Source: Streptomyces sp. V3I8
GTDB lineage: Bacteria; Actinomycetota; Actinomycetes; Streptomycetales; Streptomycetaceae
DNA length: 64,000 nt
Assembly (NCBI RefSeq): GCF_030817535.1
Contig: NZ_JAUSZL010000002.1
Coordinates: 2,604,001 to 2,668,000, forward strand
Reading direction: 5' to 3'
Shown: piece by piece, positions 34,799 through 44,430 of the stretch
How positions within the stretch are numbered: the first letter of the stretch is position 1
How the letters are laid out: the number at the start of each line of letters is the position of its first letter
Made by a program: the position numbers and the translations under genes
Notes under the pieces: model-generated
What the model saw: only the letters and a program-made list of their open reading frames with translations
What the model was told of the DNA's origin: nothing
Databases searched by the model: none

Positions 34799-35830
34799 CT
34801 AGAAGGCGGCGCTCCTGCCGAGTACGACGATTTCGGCTGCGTCGAAGGCCACCCCGACCTCTTCCCCGGCCTCCGGCGCGTCCCGCAGCGCGCACGCCGC
34901 CTCCAGCCGCGGCGCGCCCCCGGGCTGCAGCTGTACGGCGACATGGGTGCCCCGGAAGGTCCGTGCGGCCACGGTGCAGGGCAGCCCGTCGGCGACCGGT
35001 ACGAGCCGCACACCCGCGGGCCTGACGAGCAGCGTGACCTCGCCCTGCTGCGAGCCGGAGGGCACCGGCACCTTGCCCCAGGGGGTGTCCGCGGTCTCGC
35101 CGGAGACGGTCGCCCCGGCCACGTTCTCGAAGCCCAGGAACCGGGCCACGAACTCGTCGGCCGGACGCTGCCAGACCTCCAGCGGCGTACCCGACTGGGC
35201 GATCCGCCCGTCCCGCATCACGACGACCCGGTCGGCGAGCGCGAAGGCCTCGCCCTGGTCGTGGGTGACGGCGAGCACGGTGGTGCCCAGCTCGCCGAAG
35301 AGTCCGCGCAGTTCGACCACCAGCCGTTCCCGCAGCGAGCGGTCCAGCTGGCCCAGCGGCTCGTCGAGCATGAGCAGCCGGGGCCGGGGAGCCAGGGCAC
35401 GGGCGAGGGCGACGCGCTGCTGCTCGCCGCCGGAGAGGGAGGCGACGGCCCGCCGGTGGGAGTCCGGCAGCCCCACGAGCGTCAGCAACTCCCGTACGCG
35501 CGCGGCCTGCCGCTGCTTGGGCTCACCGTGCATGCGCAGCCCGAAGGCCACGTTGCCGGCGACGTCCCGCTGCGGGAACAGCTGGTGGTCCTGGAACATC
35601 AGGCCGACGCCCCGCTTGTGCGCGGGCACGCCGTCGAGGTCGCGGCCGTCCAGGAACACCCGCCCGCCGTCCAGCCGCTGGAGCCCGGCGACGGTCCTGA
35701 GCAGGGTCGATTTGCCGCTGCCGCTGGGCCCGAGGACGCACACGATCTCGTGCTCGGCGACATCGAGTCCGACGTCGTCGAGCACGGCCCGTCCGCCGAA
35801 CCGTACGGTCGCCCTCTCCAGTTCCAGCAT
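34799..35830 (-). CDS. thiQ: Thiamine-type ABC transporter ATPase
   Basis: A 343-residue import ATPase. Walker A GPSGSGKST (about 35), Q-loop MFQDHQLFPQ, signature SLSGGEQQR and Walker B LLMLDEPLG are intact. A C-terminal TOBE-like domain follows (about 240-340). It belongs to the Fe3+/spermidine/thiamine ATPase group. The specificity is inferred from the TPP riboswitch upstream of the operon. ATG 35830 lies 2 bases after the permease stop (TGACCATG), so it is coupled. It is the third gene of thiB-thiP-thiQ. The decayed gene at 33985-34789 follows it. Confidence 0.88.
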   Translation of the reverse strand: MLELERATVRFGGRAVLDDVGLDVAEHEIVCVLGPSGSGKSTLLRTVAGLQRLDGGRVFLDGRDLDGVPAHKRGVGLMFQDHQLFPQRDVAGNVAFGLRMHGEPKQRQAARVRELLTLVGLPDSHRRAVASLSGGEQQRVALARALAPRPRLLMLDEPLGQLDRSLRERLVVELRGLFGELGTTVLAVTHDQGEAFALADRVVVMRDGRIAQSGTPLEVWQRPADEFVARFLGFENVAGATVSGETADTPWGKVPVPSGSQQGEVTLLVRPAGVRLVPVADGLPCTVAARTFRGTHVAVQLQPGGAPRLEAACALRDAPEAGEEVGVAFDAAEIVVLGRSAAF

Positions 35831-35832
35831 GG

Positions 35833-37536
35833 TCAGAACTCTCCCGCCCGGTCGGAACGAAGGTCGGTGCGAAGGCGCTCCAGGATCAGCAGCGCCACCG
35901 CGCACACCGCCATCAGGATGGTCGAAAGGGCCATGGCCTGGCCGTAGTTGAGCTCGCCGGCCCGCCCGAGCAGTCGCGCCACGGCGACCGGCAGCGTCGG
36001 GTTGTCGGGCCGTGCGATGAACACCGTCGCGCCGAACTCGCCCAGCGACACGGCGAAGGCGAACCCGGCGGCGATCAGCAGCGCCCGCCGCACCATCGGC
36101 AGGTCGACCTCGCGCCACACCCGCCAGGGCGAGGCCCCGAGCACCGCCGCCGCCTCGCGCAGGCGGCCGTCCACCGCCCGCAGCACCGGCAGCATGGTCC
36201 GTACGACGAAGGGGACGCCCACCAGCGCCTGCGCGAGCGGCACGAGGATCCAGCTGCTGCGCAGATCCAGCGGCGGTTCGTCGAGCGCGATGAGGAAGCC
36301 GAAGCCGACGGTCACGGCGGAGACGCCGAGCGGCAGCATGAGCAGCGCGTCGAAGCCCCGTACGAGCCGTCCGGCGTCCCGGCGGGTGAGGGCGGCGGCC
36401 GCGAGACCGCCGATCACCAGGGCGACGGCGGTGGCGGCGAGGGCGTACCGCAGCGAGTTGCCGACGGCGTCGATCGGCGGCACCAGGAAGAGGCCGCCCT
36501 CGTCGCTGGTCAGCGCCTTGTAGTAGCCGAAGCCGGGCGCGTCGAGGGAGCGTTCGACCAGGACGGCCAGCGGCAGGACCAGCAGGACGGCGATCGTGGC
36601 GAGGACGGCGGCGAGCAGCGCCCGCTGCCCCGCCCCGCGCGGTCGCCGTGCGGTCGTGGCGGCGTCGACCAGGCGCAGCGCGGTCTCCCGGCGCCGTACG
36701 GTCCACGCGTGGACGGCGAGGATCGCGCCCACGGCCACGAACTGGATGATCGTCAGTACGGCGGCCGTCGAGAGGTCGAAGATCTCCGAGGTCTGCCGGT
36801 AGATCTCCACCTCGAGGGTCGAGAAGGTGGGGCCGCCGAGGATCTGCACGACGCCGAAGGAGGTGAAGGTGAACAGGAAGACCATGAGCGCGGCGGCGGC
36901 CACGGCGGGGCCGAGCGCCGGCAGCGTCACCCTGCGCCAGGCCGCGAACCGTGAGGCGCCGAGCATCCGCGCGGCCTCCTCCTGACGTGGGTCGAGCTGC
37001 GACCAGAGCCCGCCGACCGTGCGGACGACGACCGCGTAGTTGAAGAAGACGTGGGCGAGCAGGATGGCCCACACGGTGGTGTCCAGGCGTACGCCCCACA
37101 GCTCGTCGAGCAGCCCGCCGCGCCCGAGCAGCGCCAGGAAGGCGGTGCCCACGACGACCGTCGGCAGCACGAACGGCACGGTGACGACGGCCCGCAGCAC
37201 CTGCTTGCCCCTGAAATCGAAGCGCGCGAAGACGTACGCGCCGGGGAGCGCGATCAGCAGGGTGAGCGCGGTCGAGGCGAGCGCCTGCCAGGTCGTGAAC
37301 CACAGGACGTGCCGGATGTCGGGCTGCGCGAGGACGTCCAGGATGCGCCCGAAGCGCCAGGTCCCGTCGGTCTTGAGCCCGCGGGCGGTGATGGCCGCGA
37401 CCGGATAGGCGAAGAAGACCCCGAAGAACGCGACGGGCAGGGCCATGAGGCCCAGGCGCGCCGCGTTCCCCGTACGCCGGCGGGTGCGCGGCTTCGCCCC
37501 GGCGCGCGGCTCTACTTCAGTACGAGCGAGGTCCAT
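35833..37536 (-). CDS. thiP: Thiamine-type ABC transporter permease, two fused domains
   Basis: A 567-residue membrane permease with about 12 helices. Two copies of the binding-protein-dependent permease loop are visible: EEAARMLGASRFAAWRRVTL (about 200) and REAAAVLGASPWRVWREVDL (about 475). This duplicated form is typical of ThiP and iron(III) permeases. ATG 37536 (MDLARTEVEPRAG) overlaps the thiB 3' end by 25 bases. GTG 37548 is an alternative start. It forms the whole channel, served by ThiB outside and ThiQ inside. Confidence 0.9.
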   Translation of the reverse strand: MDLARTEVEPRAGAKPRTRRRTGNAARLGLMALPVAFFGVFFAYPVAAITARGLKTDGTWRFGRILDVLAQPDIRHVLWFTTWQALASTALTLLIALPGAYVFARFDFRGKQVLRAVVTVPFVLPTVVVGTAFLALLGRGGLLDELWGVRLDTTVWAILLAHVFFNYAVVVRTVGGLWSQLDPRQEEAARMLGASRFAAWRRVTLPALGPAVAAAALMVFLFTFTSFGVVQILGGPTFSTLEVEIYRQTSEIFDLSTAAVLTIIQFVAVGAILAVHAWTVRRRETALRLVDAATTARRPRGAGQRALLAAVLATIAVLLVLPLAVLVERSLDAPGFGYYKALTSDEGGLFLVPPIDAVGNSLRYALAATAVALVIGGLAAAALTRRDAGRLVRGFDALLMLPLGVSAVTVGFGFLIALDEPPLDLRSSWILVPLAQALVGVPFVVRTMLPVLRAVDGRLREAAAVLGASPWRVWREVDLPMVRRALLIAAGFAFAVSLGEFGATVFIARPDNPTLPVAVARLLGRAGELNYGQAMALSTILMAVCAVALLILERLRTDLRSDRAGEF

Positions 37537-38615
37537 GCCTTGACCCACTCGTCACGGTTGTCGGCGATCTTCGCGGGGTCCAGGGTCTCGGGGTCCTCGG
37601 CGGCGGGGCCGAACTTCACGAACTCCTGCGGCACCTGGGCGGCCTTCCGGACCGGGTACACGAACATGTTGAGCGGCATGTCGTCCTGGAACTTCTTGCT
37701 GATCAGGAAGTCGACGAGCGCCTTGCCGCCCTTCGGGTTCCTCGCGTTGCCCAGCAGGCCCGCGTACTCGACCTGGCGGAAGCAGGTGCCGTCCGCGACA
37801 CCGGTCGGCGCGGTCTTCGGCTTCGGGTCGGCGTAGATGACCTCGGCGGGCGGCGACGAGGCGTACGAGACGACGAGCGGCCGGTCGCCCTTGGCCTTCC
37901 TGCCGCCGGCGGACCCGGAGAACTCCTCGTTGTAGGCCTGCTCCCAGCCGTCGACGACCTTGACGCCGTTGGCCTTGAGCTTCTTCCAGTAGTCCTGCCA
38001 GCCCGTGTCCCCGTACGCGGCGGCGGTGCCGAGCAGGAAGCCGAGGCCGGGCGAGGAGGTGGAGGCGTTCTCGGTGACGAGGAGGTTCTTGTACGCGGGC
38101 TCGGCCAGATCGGCGAAGGACGCCGGCGGCGCCAGCTTGCGCTCGCTGAACCAGGCCTTGTCGTAGTTGACGCAGACGTCACCGGAGTCGACGGGCGTGA
38201 CCCGGTGCTTGTCCTGGTCGGCCCGGTACTCGGGCAGGATCAGGTCCGAGCCCTTGGCCTCGTACGGCTGGAACAGCCCGTTGTCGAGGGCGCGGGACAG
38301 CAGGGTGTTGTCGACGCCGAAGAAGACGTCGCCCTGCGGGTTGTCCTTGGTGAGGATCGCCTTGTTGACGGCCTGCCCGGCGTCGCCGTCCTTGAGGACC
38401 CTGACCTGGTAGCCGGACTCCTCCTCGAACGCCTTGAGCACGTCCTTGCTGTAGGCGAAGGAGTCGTGGCTGACGAGGGTGACGGTCCTGGACCCGGATC
38501 CCCCGTCGCCCGAGTCCCCGGAGTCGGACGACCCGCACGCGCCGAGCGCGGCGAGGCCGAGCCCGGTGGTCGCGACGACGGCGGTGAGCCGGTGGATGGT
38601 GCTCACGGTACGCAC
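37512..38615 (-). CDS. thiB: Thiamine-type substrate-binding lipoprotein
   Basis: A 367-residue binding lipoprotein. A signal peptide ends in the lipobox LAALGAC (Cys about 27), then a Gly/Ser/Asp linker, then the TIGR01254/ThiB-like fold starting TVTLVSHDSFAYSKDVLKAF. SDLILPEYR, PVDSGDVCVNYD and SYASSPPAEV are family segments. GTG 38615 follows AGGAGGA by 10 bases. The long leader carries a TPP riboswitch and a 15-bp hairpin. The gene is first in the thiBPQ operon and delivers thiamine or a precursor to ThiP. Confidence 0.9.
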   Translation of the reverse strand: MRTVSTIHRLTAVVATTGLGLAALGACGSSDSGDSGDGGSGSRTVTLVSHDSFAYSKDVLKAFEEESGYQVRVLKDGDAGQAVNKAILTKDNPQGDVFFGVDNTLLSRALDNGLFQPYEAKGSDLILPEYRADQDKHRVTPVDSGDVCVNYDKAWFSERKLAPPASFADLAEPAYKNLLVTENASTSSPGLGFLLGTAAAYGDTGWQDYWKKLKANGVKVVDGWEQAYNEEFSGSAGGRKAKGDRPLVVSYASSPPAEVIYADPKPKTAPTGVADGTCFRQVEYAGLLGNARNPKGGKALVDFLISKKFQDDMPLNMFVYPVRKAAQVPQEFVKFGPAAEDPETLDPAKIADNRDEWVKAWTSLVLK

Positions 38616-38654
38616 TGGTTCTGATTCCTCCTGGGTTGACCAGGAAGAGACGCG

Positions 38655-38691
38655 GCCCTGCCCGGGATCTCGGTCGGATCCCGGGCAGGGC
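38655..38691 (-). terminator. Hairpin between TPP riboswitch and thiB
   Basis: A perfect 15-bp stem (38655-38669 with 38677-38691) and 7-base loop in the thiB leader, after the aptamer and 39 bases before the start. No U-run follows on the minus strand. It could be the expression platform (attenuator) or just a spacer structure. The AGGAGGA ribosome-binding site is at 38626-38632. Confidence 0.7.
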
Positions 38692-38705
38692 GCAACAGCT
38701 TGAGT

Positions 38706-38798
38706 AGTGACCGAACTTCCTACCCAGAATGACCTGGGCGAGGTTCAGAGGGTCTGCGGGCTCTCCCGCACTCTCAGCGCTGTGGCGCTCCCCTGTCG
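38706..38798 (-). ncRNA. TPP riboswitch (thi-box) controlling thiBPQ
   Basis: Minus-strand RNA carries the conserved thi-box blocks in order: CAGGGGAGCGCC near 38795, GCTGAGAG (about 38778-38771), ACCCTCTGAACCT (38753-38741), then CTGGGTAGG (38727-38719). The order and wording match thiamine pyrophosphate aptamers closely. When TPP binds, the downstream thiB should be turned off. An ACCCAG next to the thiB ribosome-binding site could pair with the CTGGGT of the aptamer, which would offer a translation-level switch. That pairing is my inference. Confidence 0.88.
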
Positions 38799-38831
38799 GA
38801 ATATGAAGATGTCTGTACGAACGCTGCCAGA

Positions 38832-39938
38832 CTACCGCTCGGTGGCCGCGAGCTGCCCGCACGCCCCGTCGATCTCCTGACCGCGGGTGTCCCGGACGGT
38901 GACGGGCACGCCGTGGGCGGCGATCGCCTCGACGAACGCCTTCTCGTCCTCGGGCCGCGAGGCGGTCCACTTGGAGCCGGGTGTCGGGTTCAGCGGGATC
39001 AGGTTCACGTGCACCGGCTTGCCCTTGAGCATCCGCCCGAGCCGGTCACCGCGCCACGCCTGGTCGTTGATGTCCCGGATGAGCGCGTACTCGATGGAGA
39101 GCCGGCGCCCCGACCTGGCCGCGTACTCCCAGCCGGCGTCCAGCACTTCCCGTACCTTCCACCGCGTGTTGACCGGTACGAGGGTGTCGCGCAGCTCGTC
39201 GTCCGGCGCGTGCAGGGAGATGGCGAGACGGCACTTGAAGCCCTCGTCGGCGAACCGGTTGATGGCGGGGACGAGGCCGACGGTCGACACGGTGATGCCG
39301 CGCTGCGAGAGCCCGAGCCCGTCCGGCTCCGGGTCGGTGAGGGCGCGGATGGACTGGACGACCCGCTTGTAGTTGGCGAGGGGCTCGCCCATGCCCATGA
39401 AGACGATGTTGCTCAGCCGCGCCGGGCCGCCGGGGATCTCCCCGTCGCGCAGCGCGCGCATGCCGTCGACGATCTGGTGCACGATCTCGCCGGTCGACAG
39501 GTTCCGGTCGAGGCCGGCCTGCCCGGTCGCGCAGAACGGGCAGTTCATCCCGCAGCCGGCCTGTGAGCTGATGCACATGGTGACCCGGTCCGGGTAGCGC
39601 ATCAGCACGGACTCGACGAGGGTGCCGTCGAAGAGCCGCCAGAGGGTCTTGCGGGTGGTGTCCGCGTCGGTGGACAGGTGCCGCACGACCGTCATCAGCT
39701 CGGGCAGCAGCGCCTCCTGCAGCTTGGCGCGCGATCCGGCGGGGATGTCGGTCCACTGCTCCGGGTCGTGCGCGAACCGCCCGAAGTAGTGCTGAGAGAG
39801 CTGCTTGGCACGGAACGGCTTCTCACCGACCGCGGCGACAGCCTCTTTACGCTCGGCGGGCGTGAGATCGGCAAGGTGCCGCGGCGGCTTCTTGGCTCCG
39901 CGGGGGGCGACGAATGTGAGTTCTCCGGGTGCAGGCAT
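38832..39938 (-). CDS. rlmN: 23S rRNA (adenine2503-C2)-methyltransferase
   Basis: A 368-residue radical SAM enzyme that methylates A2503 of 23S rRNA and A37 of some tRNAs. The iron-sulphur motif is CGMNCPFC (CxxxCxxC). [15 protein letters not shown] and the [10 protein letters not shown] loop follow, and GACG near the C terminus contains the second active cysteine. Length is typical. ATG 39938 (MPAPGELTF) lacks a clear ribosome-binding site. The gene is monocistronic here. The riboswitch-controlled thiamine operon lies downstream on the same strand. Confidence 0.95.
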   Translation of the reverse strand: MPAPGELTFVAPRGAKKPPRHLADLTPAERKEAVAAVGEKPFRAKQLSQHYFGRFAHDPEQWTDIPAGSRAKLQEALLPELMTVVRHLSTDADTTRKTLWRLFDGTLVESVLMRYPDRVTMCISSQAGCGMNCPFCATGQAGLDRNLSTGEIVHQIVDGMRALRDGEIPGGPARLSNIVFMGMGEPLANYKRVVQSIRALTDPEPDGLGLSQRGITVSTVGLVPAINRFADEGFKCRLAISLHAPDDELRDTLVPVNTRWKVREVLDAGWEYAARSGRRLSIEYALIRDINDQAWRGDRLGRMLKGKPVHVNLIPLNPTPGSKWTASRPEDEKAFVEAIAAHGVPVTVRDTRGQEIDGACGQLAATER

Positions 39939-40040
39939 AACACGTCCAGTGTCGCAGATCGAATCATGTGACCCGGGCCGTCGGCCGTCGGGCCGGATCG
40001 GCCGCCGTGGTCGCTTCTTGGCTCCCGTCGGGTGGTCCGC

Positions 40041-40070
40041 TGTCATGGGAGGCACTTCAGGACCTAGAAT
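40041..40070 (+). promoter_or_regulatory. Promoter for a leaderless small gene
   Basis: TAGAAT (40065-40070) is a near-consensus -10. A weak TGTCAT (40041-40046) sits 18 bases upstream. The GTG at 40078 begins 8 bases after the -10, about where transcription should start, so the mRNA is probably leaderless. Confidence 0.6.
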
Positions 40071-40077
40071 CGAACTT

Positions 40078-40299
40078 GTGCACGAAAAAGTGTCTCGCCT
40101 GGATCGTCCGCACCACGTCCGCGAACGGCTGGGCCGGCAGCCGCGCCGTACCGACGACACCATCGCCGGGCCGGAAAGACAGGAGGTCGCCGCCGCCCGT
40201 GCGGCCCGCACGCCGCCGTCGCCCGCCTTCGGGCACCGGCTCGCGATGCGCAGGGCGGGCCGTCCGCCCGTCCCCCGCCCCGGCCTCGGTGTGCTGTGA
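40078..40299 (+). CDS. Small basic protein of unknown function, probably leaderless
   Basis: A 73-residue protein ([17 protein letters not shown] start) rich in Arg and Pro with no domain I recognise. Evidence that it is real: a good -10 box ends 7 bases upstream, the codon third positions are mostly G or C, and its stop overlaps the GTG of the next small gene by four bases (GTGA at 40296-40299). It has no signal peptide or membrane segment. A spurious frame remains possible given the biased composition. Confidence 0.6.
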   Translation: MHEKVSRLDRPHHVRERLGRQPRRTDDTIAGPERQEVAAARAARTPPSPAFGHRLAMRRAGRPPVPRPGLGVL

Positions 40300-40541
40300 A
40301 CGGCGGCGCGGCGGAGGACGAGGGGGCGGGCGCGGCGGCGCCCGTCGTCGTGCACCGGCCGACGGGCGGACACGGGCGCCGGGTGTCGATCCGCGCCCAG
40401 GCCGCGGGGCTCGCCCACAGCGACGCCGACGTGATCGAGTTCCTGCGCCGCGCCGGGCTCCCGGACGCGGAGGAACTGCTGGACGACCCCCGGTGGGTGC
40501 GGTGGCAGGGCGGCCGGCCGCACGACTACGGCACGGACTGA
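40296..40541 (+). CDS. Small conserved-looking protein of unknown function
   Basis: An 81-residue protein. The N terminus is Gly/Ala-rich. The rest ([40 protein letters not shown]) looks like a compact helical domain ending [14 protein letters not shown]. It is translationally coupled to the upstream 73-residue gene through a GTGA overlap. It is convergent with cdsA across a perfect terminator. I do not recognise the family. The predicted DxAD/EELL helices suggest a folded protein. Confidence 0.65.
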   Translation: MNGGAAEDEGAGAAAPVVVHRPTGGHGRRVSIRAQAAGLAHSDADVIEFLRRAGLPDAEELLDDPRWVRWQGGRPHDYGTD

Positions 40542-40594
40542 CGGCCCCTCGGCTCACGGCCCACGGCCCGCGTCCTTCGGACGTCCTGTACGCC

Positions 40595-40627
40595 GAGGAC
40601 CCCCGGCCCTGTCGGCCGGGGGTCCTC
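40595..40627. terminator. Bidirectional terminator between small gene and cdsA
   Basis: A perfect 14-bp stem (40595-40608 with 40614-40627), 5-base loop, between convergent stops at 40541 and 40656. Confidence 0.85.
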
Positions 40628-40655
40628 ATGTCCGCGCGACGCGTCCGCCCGCCGG

Positions 40656-41783
40656 TCAGCCCGAGCCGACGAAGAGCACCAGCAGCAGCCACACGACGGG
40701 GGCGGTGGGCAGCAAGGAGTCCAGTCGGTCCATGATGCCGCCGTGGCCCGGGAGCAAGGTGCCCATGTCCTTGATGCCCAGGTCACGCTTGATCATCGAC
40801 TCGCCCAGGTCGCCCAGCGTGGCGCTGGCCGCGACCGCGAGGCCGAGGAGCAGGCCCTGCCACCAGGTGCCGTCGTCGATCAGGAACTCCATGCACAGCG
40901 CGCCCGCCACCATCGCGAAGCCGACCGCGCCCAGCAGCCCCTCGCGGGTCTTGCCGGGGCTGATGCGCGGGGCGAGCTTGTGCTTGCCGAAGCGCCACCC
41001 GACGGCGTACGCCCCCGTGTCGCTGACCACGGCCAGCAGCAGGAACGTGAGGACCCGCCACGCGCCGTCGTCCGCGGTGAGCATCATCGCCACGAACGTG
41101 GCCAGGAACGGGATGTAGAAAGCCGCGAAGACCCCCGCGGTGACGTCCTTGAGATAGCCCTCGGGCGGTTCCGTCATCCGCCAGACCAGGACCGCGAGCG
41201 CGGTGAGCGCCATCGCCACCCAGGCGCCCTCGGGCCCCCGCACGTAACCGGCGACGACCATCGCCGCACCGCCGAGCGCCAGCGGCACCAGCGGGGCCTT
41301 GATGTTCTTGCGTTCGGCGAGCCTCGACGTCAGCTCCCAGAGGCCGACGACGACGGCGACCGCTATGACGCCGACGAAGGCGGCCTTGACGACGAACAAC
41401 GACGCGACGATCACGACGCCGAGTCCGACACCGACGCCTATGGCAGCACCCAGATCGCGGCCCGCGCTCTTCTTCGGAGACACGGGTGCGGAATGTGCGG
41501 CGCTGGTCATGGGCTCCGGATTCTGCGACGGGGCCTGGAAGGGCGGCGTCGACGGCGTCTCGTCGCGGAACAGGGGGCCGCCCGTCCGGGCAGCCCCCCG
41601 GTCGTCATCCTGGTCTCCGCCGCCATGCGCGGGTACGTCGGGCACGATGGGCATGGGGCGAGTCTGCTGCGCGTTGTACGCATCGTACGCGGGACCCGCC
41701 GGGGCAGCCCCCTGGACAGGCCCCTGGTCGGACGGCCCCCAGTACCCGGCTTGTGGCGGCGCCCCCCAGGAAGAGTCGTTCAT
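40656..41783 (-). CDS. cdsA: Phosphatidate cytidylyltransferase
   Basis: A 375-residue integral membrane enzyme that makes CDP-diacylglycerol from phosphatidate and CTP. An N-terminal extension of about 125 residues is rich in Gly/Pro/Gln/Ala and probably cytoplasmic. Eight or so helices follow. The CDS signature is present near the C terminus (SMIKRDLGIKDMG then PGHGGIMDRLDS). ATG 41783 shares a base with the frr stop (TGATG), so cdsA is coupled to frr. The order pyrH-frr-cdsA is common in bacteria. Confidence 0.95.
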   Translation of the reverse strand: MNDSSWGAPPQAGYWGPSDQGPVQGAAPAGPAYDAYNAQQTRPMPIVPDVPAHGGGDQDDDRGAARTGGPLFRDETPSTPPFQAPSQNPEPMTSAAHSAPVSPKKSAGRDLGAAIGVGVGLGVVIVASLFVVKAAFVGVIAVAVVVGLWELTSRLAERKNIKAPLVPLALGGAAMVVAGYVRGPEGAWVAMALTALAVLVWRMTEPPEGYLKDVTAGVFAAFYIPFLATFVAMMLTADDGAWRVLTFLLLAVVSDTGAYAVGWRFGKHKLAPRISPGKTREGLLGAVGFAMVAGALCMEFLIDDGTWWQGLLLGLAVAASATLGDLGESMIKRDLGIKDMGTLLPGHGGIMDRLDSLLPTAPVVWLLLVLFVGSG

Positions 41784-42340
41784 CAGACCTCGAGCAGCTC
41801 CGCTTCCTTGTGCTTGAGCAGCTCGTCCACCTGGGCGACGTACTTCGTGGTGGTGTCGTCGAGCTCCTTCTCCGCGCGGCGGCCCTCGTCCTCGCCGACC
41901 TCGCCGTCCTTGACCATCTTGTCGATGCCGTCCTTGGCCTTGCGGCGGACGGAACGGATCGAGATCTTGGAGTCCTCGGCCTTGGTCCGGGCGACCTTGA
42001 TGTAGTCCTTGCGGCGCTCCTCGGTGAGCTCGGGGAACACCACCCGGATGATGTTGCCGTCGTTACTCGGGTTGACGCCGAGATCGGAGTCGCGGATCGC
42101 CTGCTCGATGTTGCGCATCGCGCTCTTGTCGAACGGGGTCACCACGGCCATGCGCGGCTCGGGCACCGAGAACGAGGCGAGCTGGTTGATCGGTGTCAGT
42201 GCGCCGTAGTAGTCCGCCACGATCTTGTTGAACATCGCCGGGTGCGCACGGCCGGTGCGGATCGCGGCGAAGTCCTCCTTGGCGACCACGACGGCCTTCT
42301 CCATCTTCTCCTCGGCCTCGAGGAGGGTCTCTTCGATCAC
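41783..42340 (-). CDS. frr: Ribosome recycling factor
   Basis: A 185-residue factor that splits post-termination ribosomes with EF-G. The three-helix core is clear: [17 protein letters not shown], then [29 protein letters not shown] helices, and [18 protein letters not shown] at the end. GTG 42340 is preferred because AGGAG is 6 bases upstream. GTG 42343 would be 3 bases away. It follows pyrH by 120 bases and overlaps the cdsA start by one base. Confidence 0.96.
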   Translation of the reverse strand: MIEETLLEAEEKMEKAVVVAKEDFAAIRTGRAHPAMFNKIVADYYGALTPINQLASFSVPEPRMAVVTPFDKSAMRNIEQAIRDSDLGVNPSNDGNIIRVVFPELTEERRKDYIKVARTKAEDSKISIRSVRRKAKDGIDKMVKDGEVGEDEGRRAEKELDDTTTKYVAQVDELLKHKEAELLEV

Positions 42341-42460
42341 CACTTGCTCCTGCGTGTCTTGAGTAGGCCCGGCTGCGGTTCCTCGGAGGGTAGGCGGCCG
42401 GCTGCGTCGCGTCTTGTTCCTGCACGGTTCCCGACCGGCAGGACATTGTCCATCCCCCGG

Positions 42461-43231
42461 TCAGGCCCGGCCGCCCTGGTCGCCCACGAGCGTGCCGATC
42501 TTCTCACCCTTGACCGCCCGGGCGATATTGCCCTCGGCGAGAAGCTCGAAGACGAGGATGGGGAGCTTGTTGTCGCGGCACAGCGTGATCGCGGTCATGT
42601 CCGCGACCTTGAGGTCGCGGGTGATGACCTCGCCGTAGCTGAGCGCGTCGAACTTGACCGCTCCGGGGTTGGTCTTCGGGTCGGAGTCGTAGACCCCGTC
42701 CACGCCGTTCTTGCCCATCAGCAGCGCTTCGGCGTCGATCTCCAGGGCGCGCTGGGCGGCGGTGGTGTCCGTGGAGAAGTACGGCATGCCCATCCCGGCG
42801 CCGAAGATGACCACACGGCCCTTCTCCAGGTGCCGCACGGCCCGCAGCGGGATGTACGGCTCGGCGACCTGTCCCATGGTGATGGCGGTCTGCACGCGCG
42901 AGTCGATGCCCTCCTTCTCCAGGAAGTCCTGGAGGGCGAGGCAGTTCATGACCGTTCCGAGCATGCCCATGTAGTCCGAGCGGGCCCGGTCCATGCCGCG
43001 CTGCTGGAGTTCGGCGCCGCGGAAGAAGTTGCCGCCGCCGATGACGACGGCGATCTGGGCGCCGCCGCGGACCACCGCGGCGATCTCCCGCGCCATCTTG
43101 TGCACCACGTCGGGGTCGACGCCGAGTGCCCCGCCACCGGCGAAGGCCTCACCGGAGAGCTTCAGCAGGAAGCGGCCGGCGCCCTTGCCGGTGTCGCCCT
43201 TTTCGTCCTTGTCGGCCTGGGTGGTGGTCAT
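42461..43231 (-). CDS. pyrH: UMP kinase
   Basis: A 256-residue hexameric kinase that phosphorylates UMP to UDP. Motifs are LLKLSGEAF (about 23), [11 protein letters not shown] (about 65), [21 protein letters not shown] and [19 protein letters not shown] 43231 has GAGGCGAG upstream. A short charged N terminus ([18 protein letters not shown]) is typical of actinobacterial PyrH. The strong hairpin at 43280-43335 separates it from tsf, so it likely starts from its own promoter or from readthrough. Confidence 0.96.
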   Translation of the reverse strand: MTTTQADKDEKGDTGKGAGRFLLKLSGEAFAGGGALGVDPDVVHKMAREIAAVVRGGAQIAVVIGGGNFFRGAELQQRGMDRARSDYMGMLGTVMNCLALQDFLEKEGIDSRVQTAITMGQVAEPYIPLRAVRHLEKGRVVIFGAGMGMPYFSTDTTAAQRALEIDAEALLMGKNGVDGVYDSDPKTNPGAVKFDALSYGEVITRDLKVADMTAITLCRDNKLPILVFELLAEGNIARAVKGEKIGTLVGDQGGRA

Positions 43232-43279
43232 GGCAATCTCGCCTCTTCTACGTGTCGCACATACGGGTCGCACATACGA

Positions 43280-43335
43280 AGGAGGCCACTGCCGGTGGGG
43301 TGTTGTTCGCATCCCATGCGCGGCGGTGGCCTCCT
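43280..43335 (-). terminator. Terminator of the rpsB-tsf unit
   Basis: A 15-bp stem with one wobble (43280-43294 with 43321-43335) around a 26-base loop that can fold further. It lies 106 bases after the tsf stop and 49 bases before the pyrH start, so it would end rpsB-tsf transcription. Confidence 0.75.
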
Positions 43336-43441
43336 CGTCAGATCTGCTGTCGTCCGCGCGTCCGCGGGCGGCGGGGTACGCGACCCACCCGGACGACTGC
43401 TGTCGACCCTAGCGGGATCGCACGTCGATCGCGGTACGGAC

Positions 43442-44278
43442 TCAGATGCCGACCTTGATGCGCGAGAAGCGCTTCAGGGTGACACCGGCCTCGTCCAGGA
43501 CCTTCTGGACGGACTTCTTGTTGTCGAGCGCGTACGGCTGGCCGAGGAGGGTGGCCTCCTTGAAGAAGCCGTTGACGCGACCCTCGACGATCTTCGGGAG
43601 CGCGGCCTCGGGCTTGCCCTCGGCGCGGGTGGTCTCCTCGGCGACGCGGCGCTCGGACTCGACGACCTCGGCCGGAACGTCCTCACGGGAGAGGTACTTC
43701 GGCGCGAAGGCGGCGATGTGCTGCGCGATGCCCTTGGCGAGACCGGCGTCGGCCTTGTCCAGCTCGACCAGGACACCGATCTGCGGGGGCAGGTCGGGCA
43801 TGGTGCGGTGCATGTACGCGGTCACGTAGGTGCCGGAGAACTGGGCGAAGCGGTCGAGGACGATCTTCTCGCCCAGCGTCGCGTTGGCCTCGTCGACGAA
43901 CGCCTGGACCGTCTTGCCGGACTCGATCTCCGAGGCGAGGAGCGCCTGGATGTCGGCCGGGGAGGTCGCGGCGGCGTGCTGGGCGATCTGGTTGGCGACG
44001 GCCTGGAACTTCTCGCCCTTGGCGACGAAGTCCGTCTCGCACTTCAGCTCGACCAGGACACCGGAGGTGTTGTCGTCGGCGATGATGGAGACCACGGCGC
44101 CGTTCTCGGCGGAGCGGCCCTCGCGCTTGGCGACGCCCTTCTGGCCCTTGATGCGCAGCGCCTCGACGGCCTTGTCGACGTTGCCGTCGGCCTCGTCCAG
44201 CGCCTTCTTGCAGTCCATCATGCCGGCGCCCGTGAGCTCACGGAGCTTCTTGACGTCGGCGGCGGTGTAGTTCGCCAT
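43442..44278 (-). CDS. tsf: Translation elongation factor Ts
   Basis: A 278-residue nucleotide exchange factor for EF-Tu. [20 protein letters not shown] and [21 protein letters not shown] give the UBA-like N-terminal domain, and KCETDFVAK is the conserved EF-Tu contact. Length matches actinobacterial EF-Ts. ATG 44278 has a GAAGAGA-like ribosome-binding site. The gene follows rpsB by about 150 bases, the universal rpsB-tsf order. Confidence 0.97.
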   Translation of the reverse strand: MANYTAADVKKLRELTGAGMMDCKKALDEADGNVDKAVEALRIKGQKGVAKREGRSAENGAVVSIIADDNTSGVLVELKCETDFVAKGEKFQAVANQIAQHAAATSPADIQALLASEIESGKTVQAFVDEANATLGEKIVLDRFAQFSGTYVTAYMHRTMPDLPPQIGVLVELDKADAGLAKGIAQHIAAFAPKYLSREDVPAEVVESERRVAEETTRAEGKPEAALPKIVEGRVNGFFKEATLLGQPYALDNKKSVQKVLDEAGVTLKRFSRIKVGI

Positions 44279-44430
44279 GATCTGTGAATCTCTTCTCGGA
44301 GTTCGAAGTCTCTGCAGTCGGCGTCCGCCGCTGATCGGGCGGGCGTCCACCGAAGATCTACGGGCTGGGGGTGAACGGCGGGCGGCGCACTCGGCGCCGC
44401 CCGCCCTCACTCAACCGTGACGCTGGGTCG

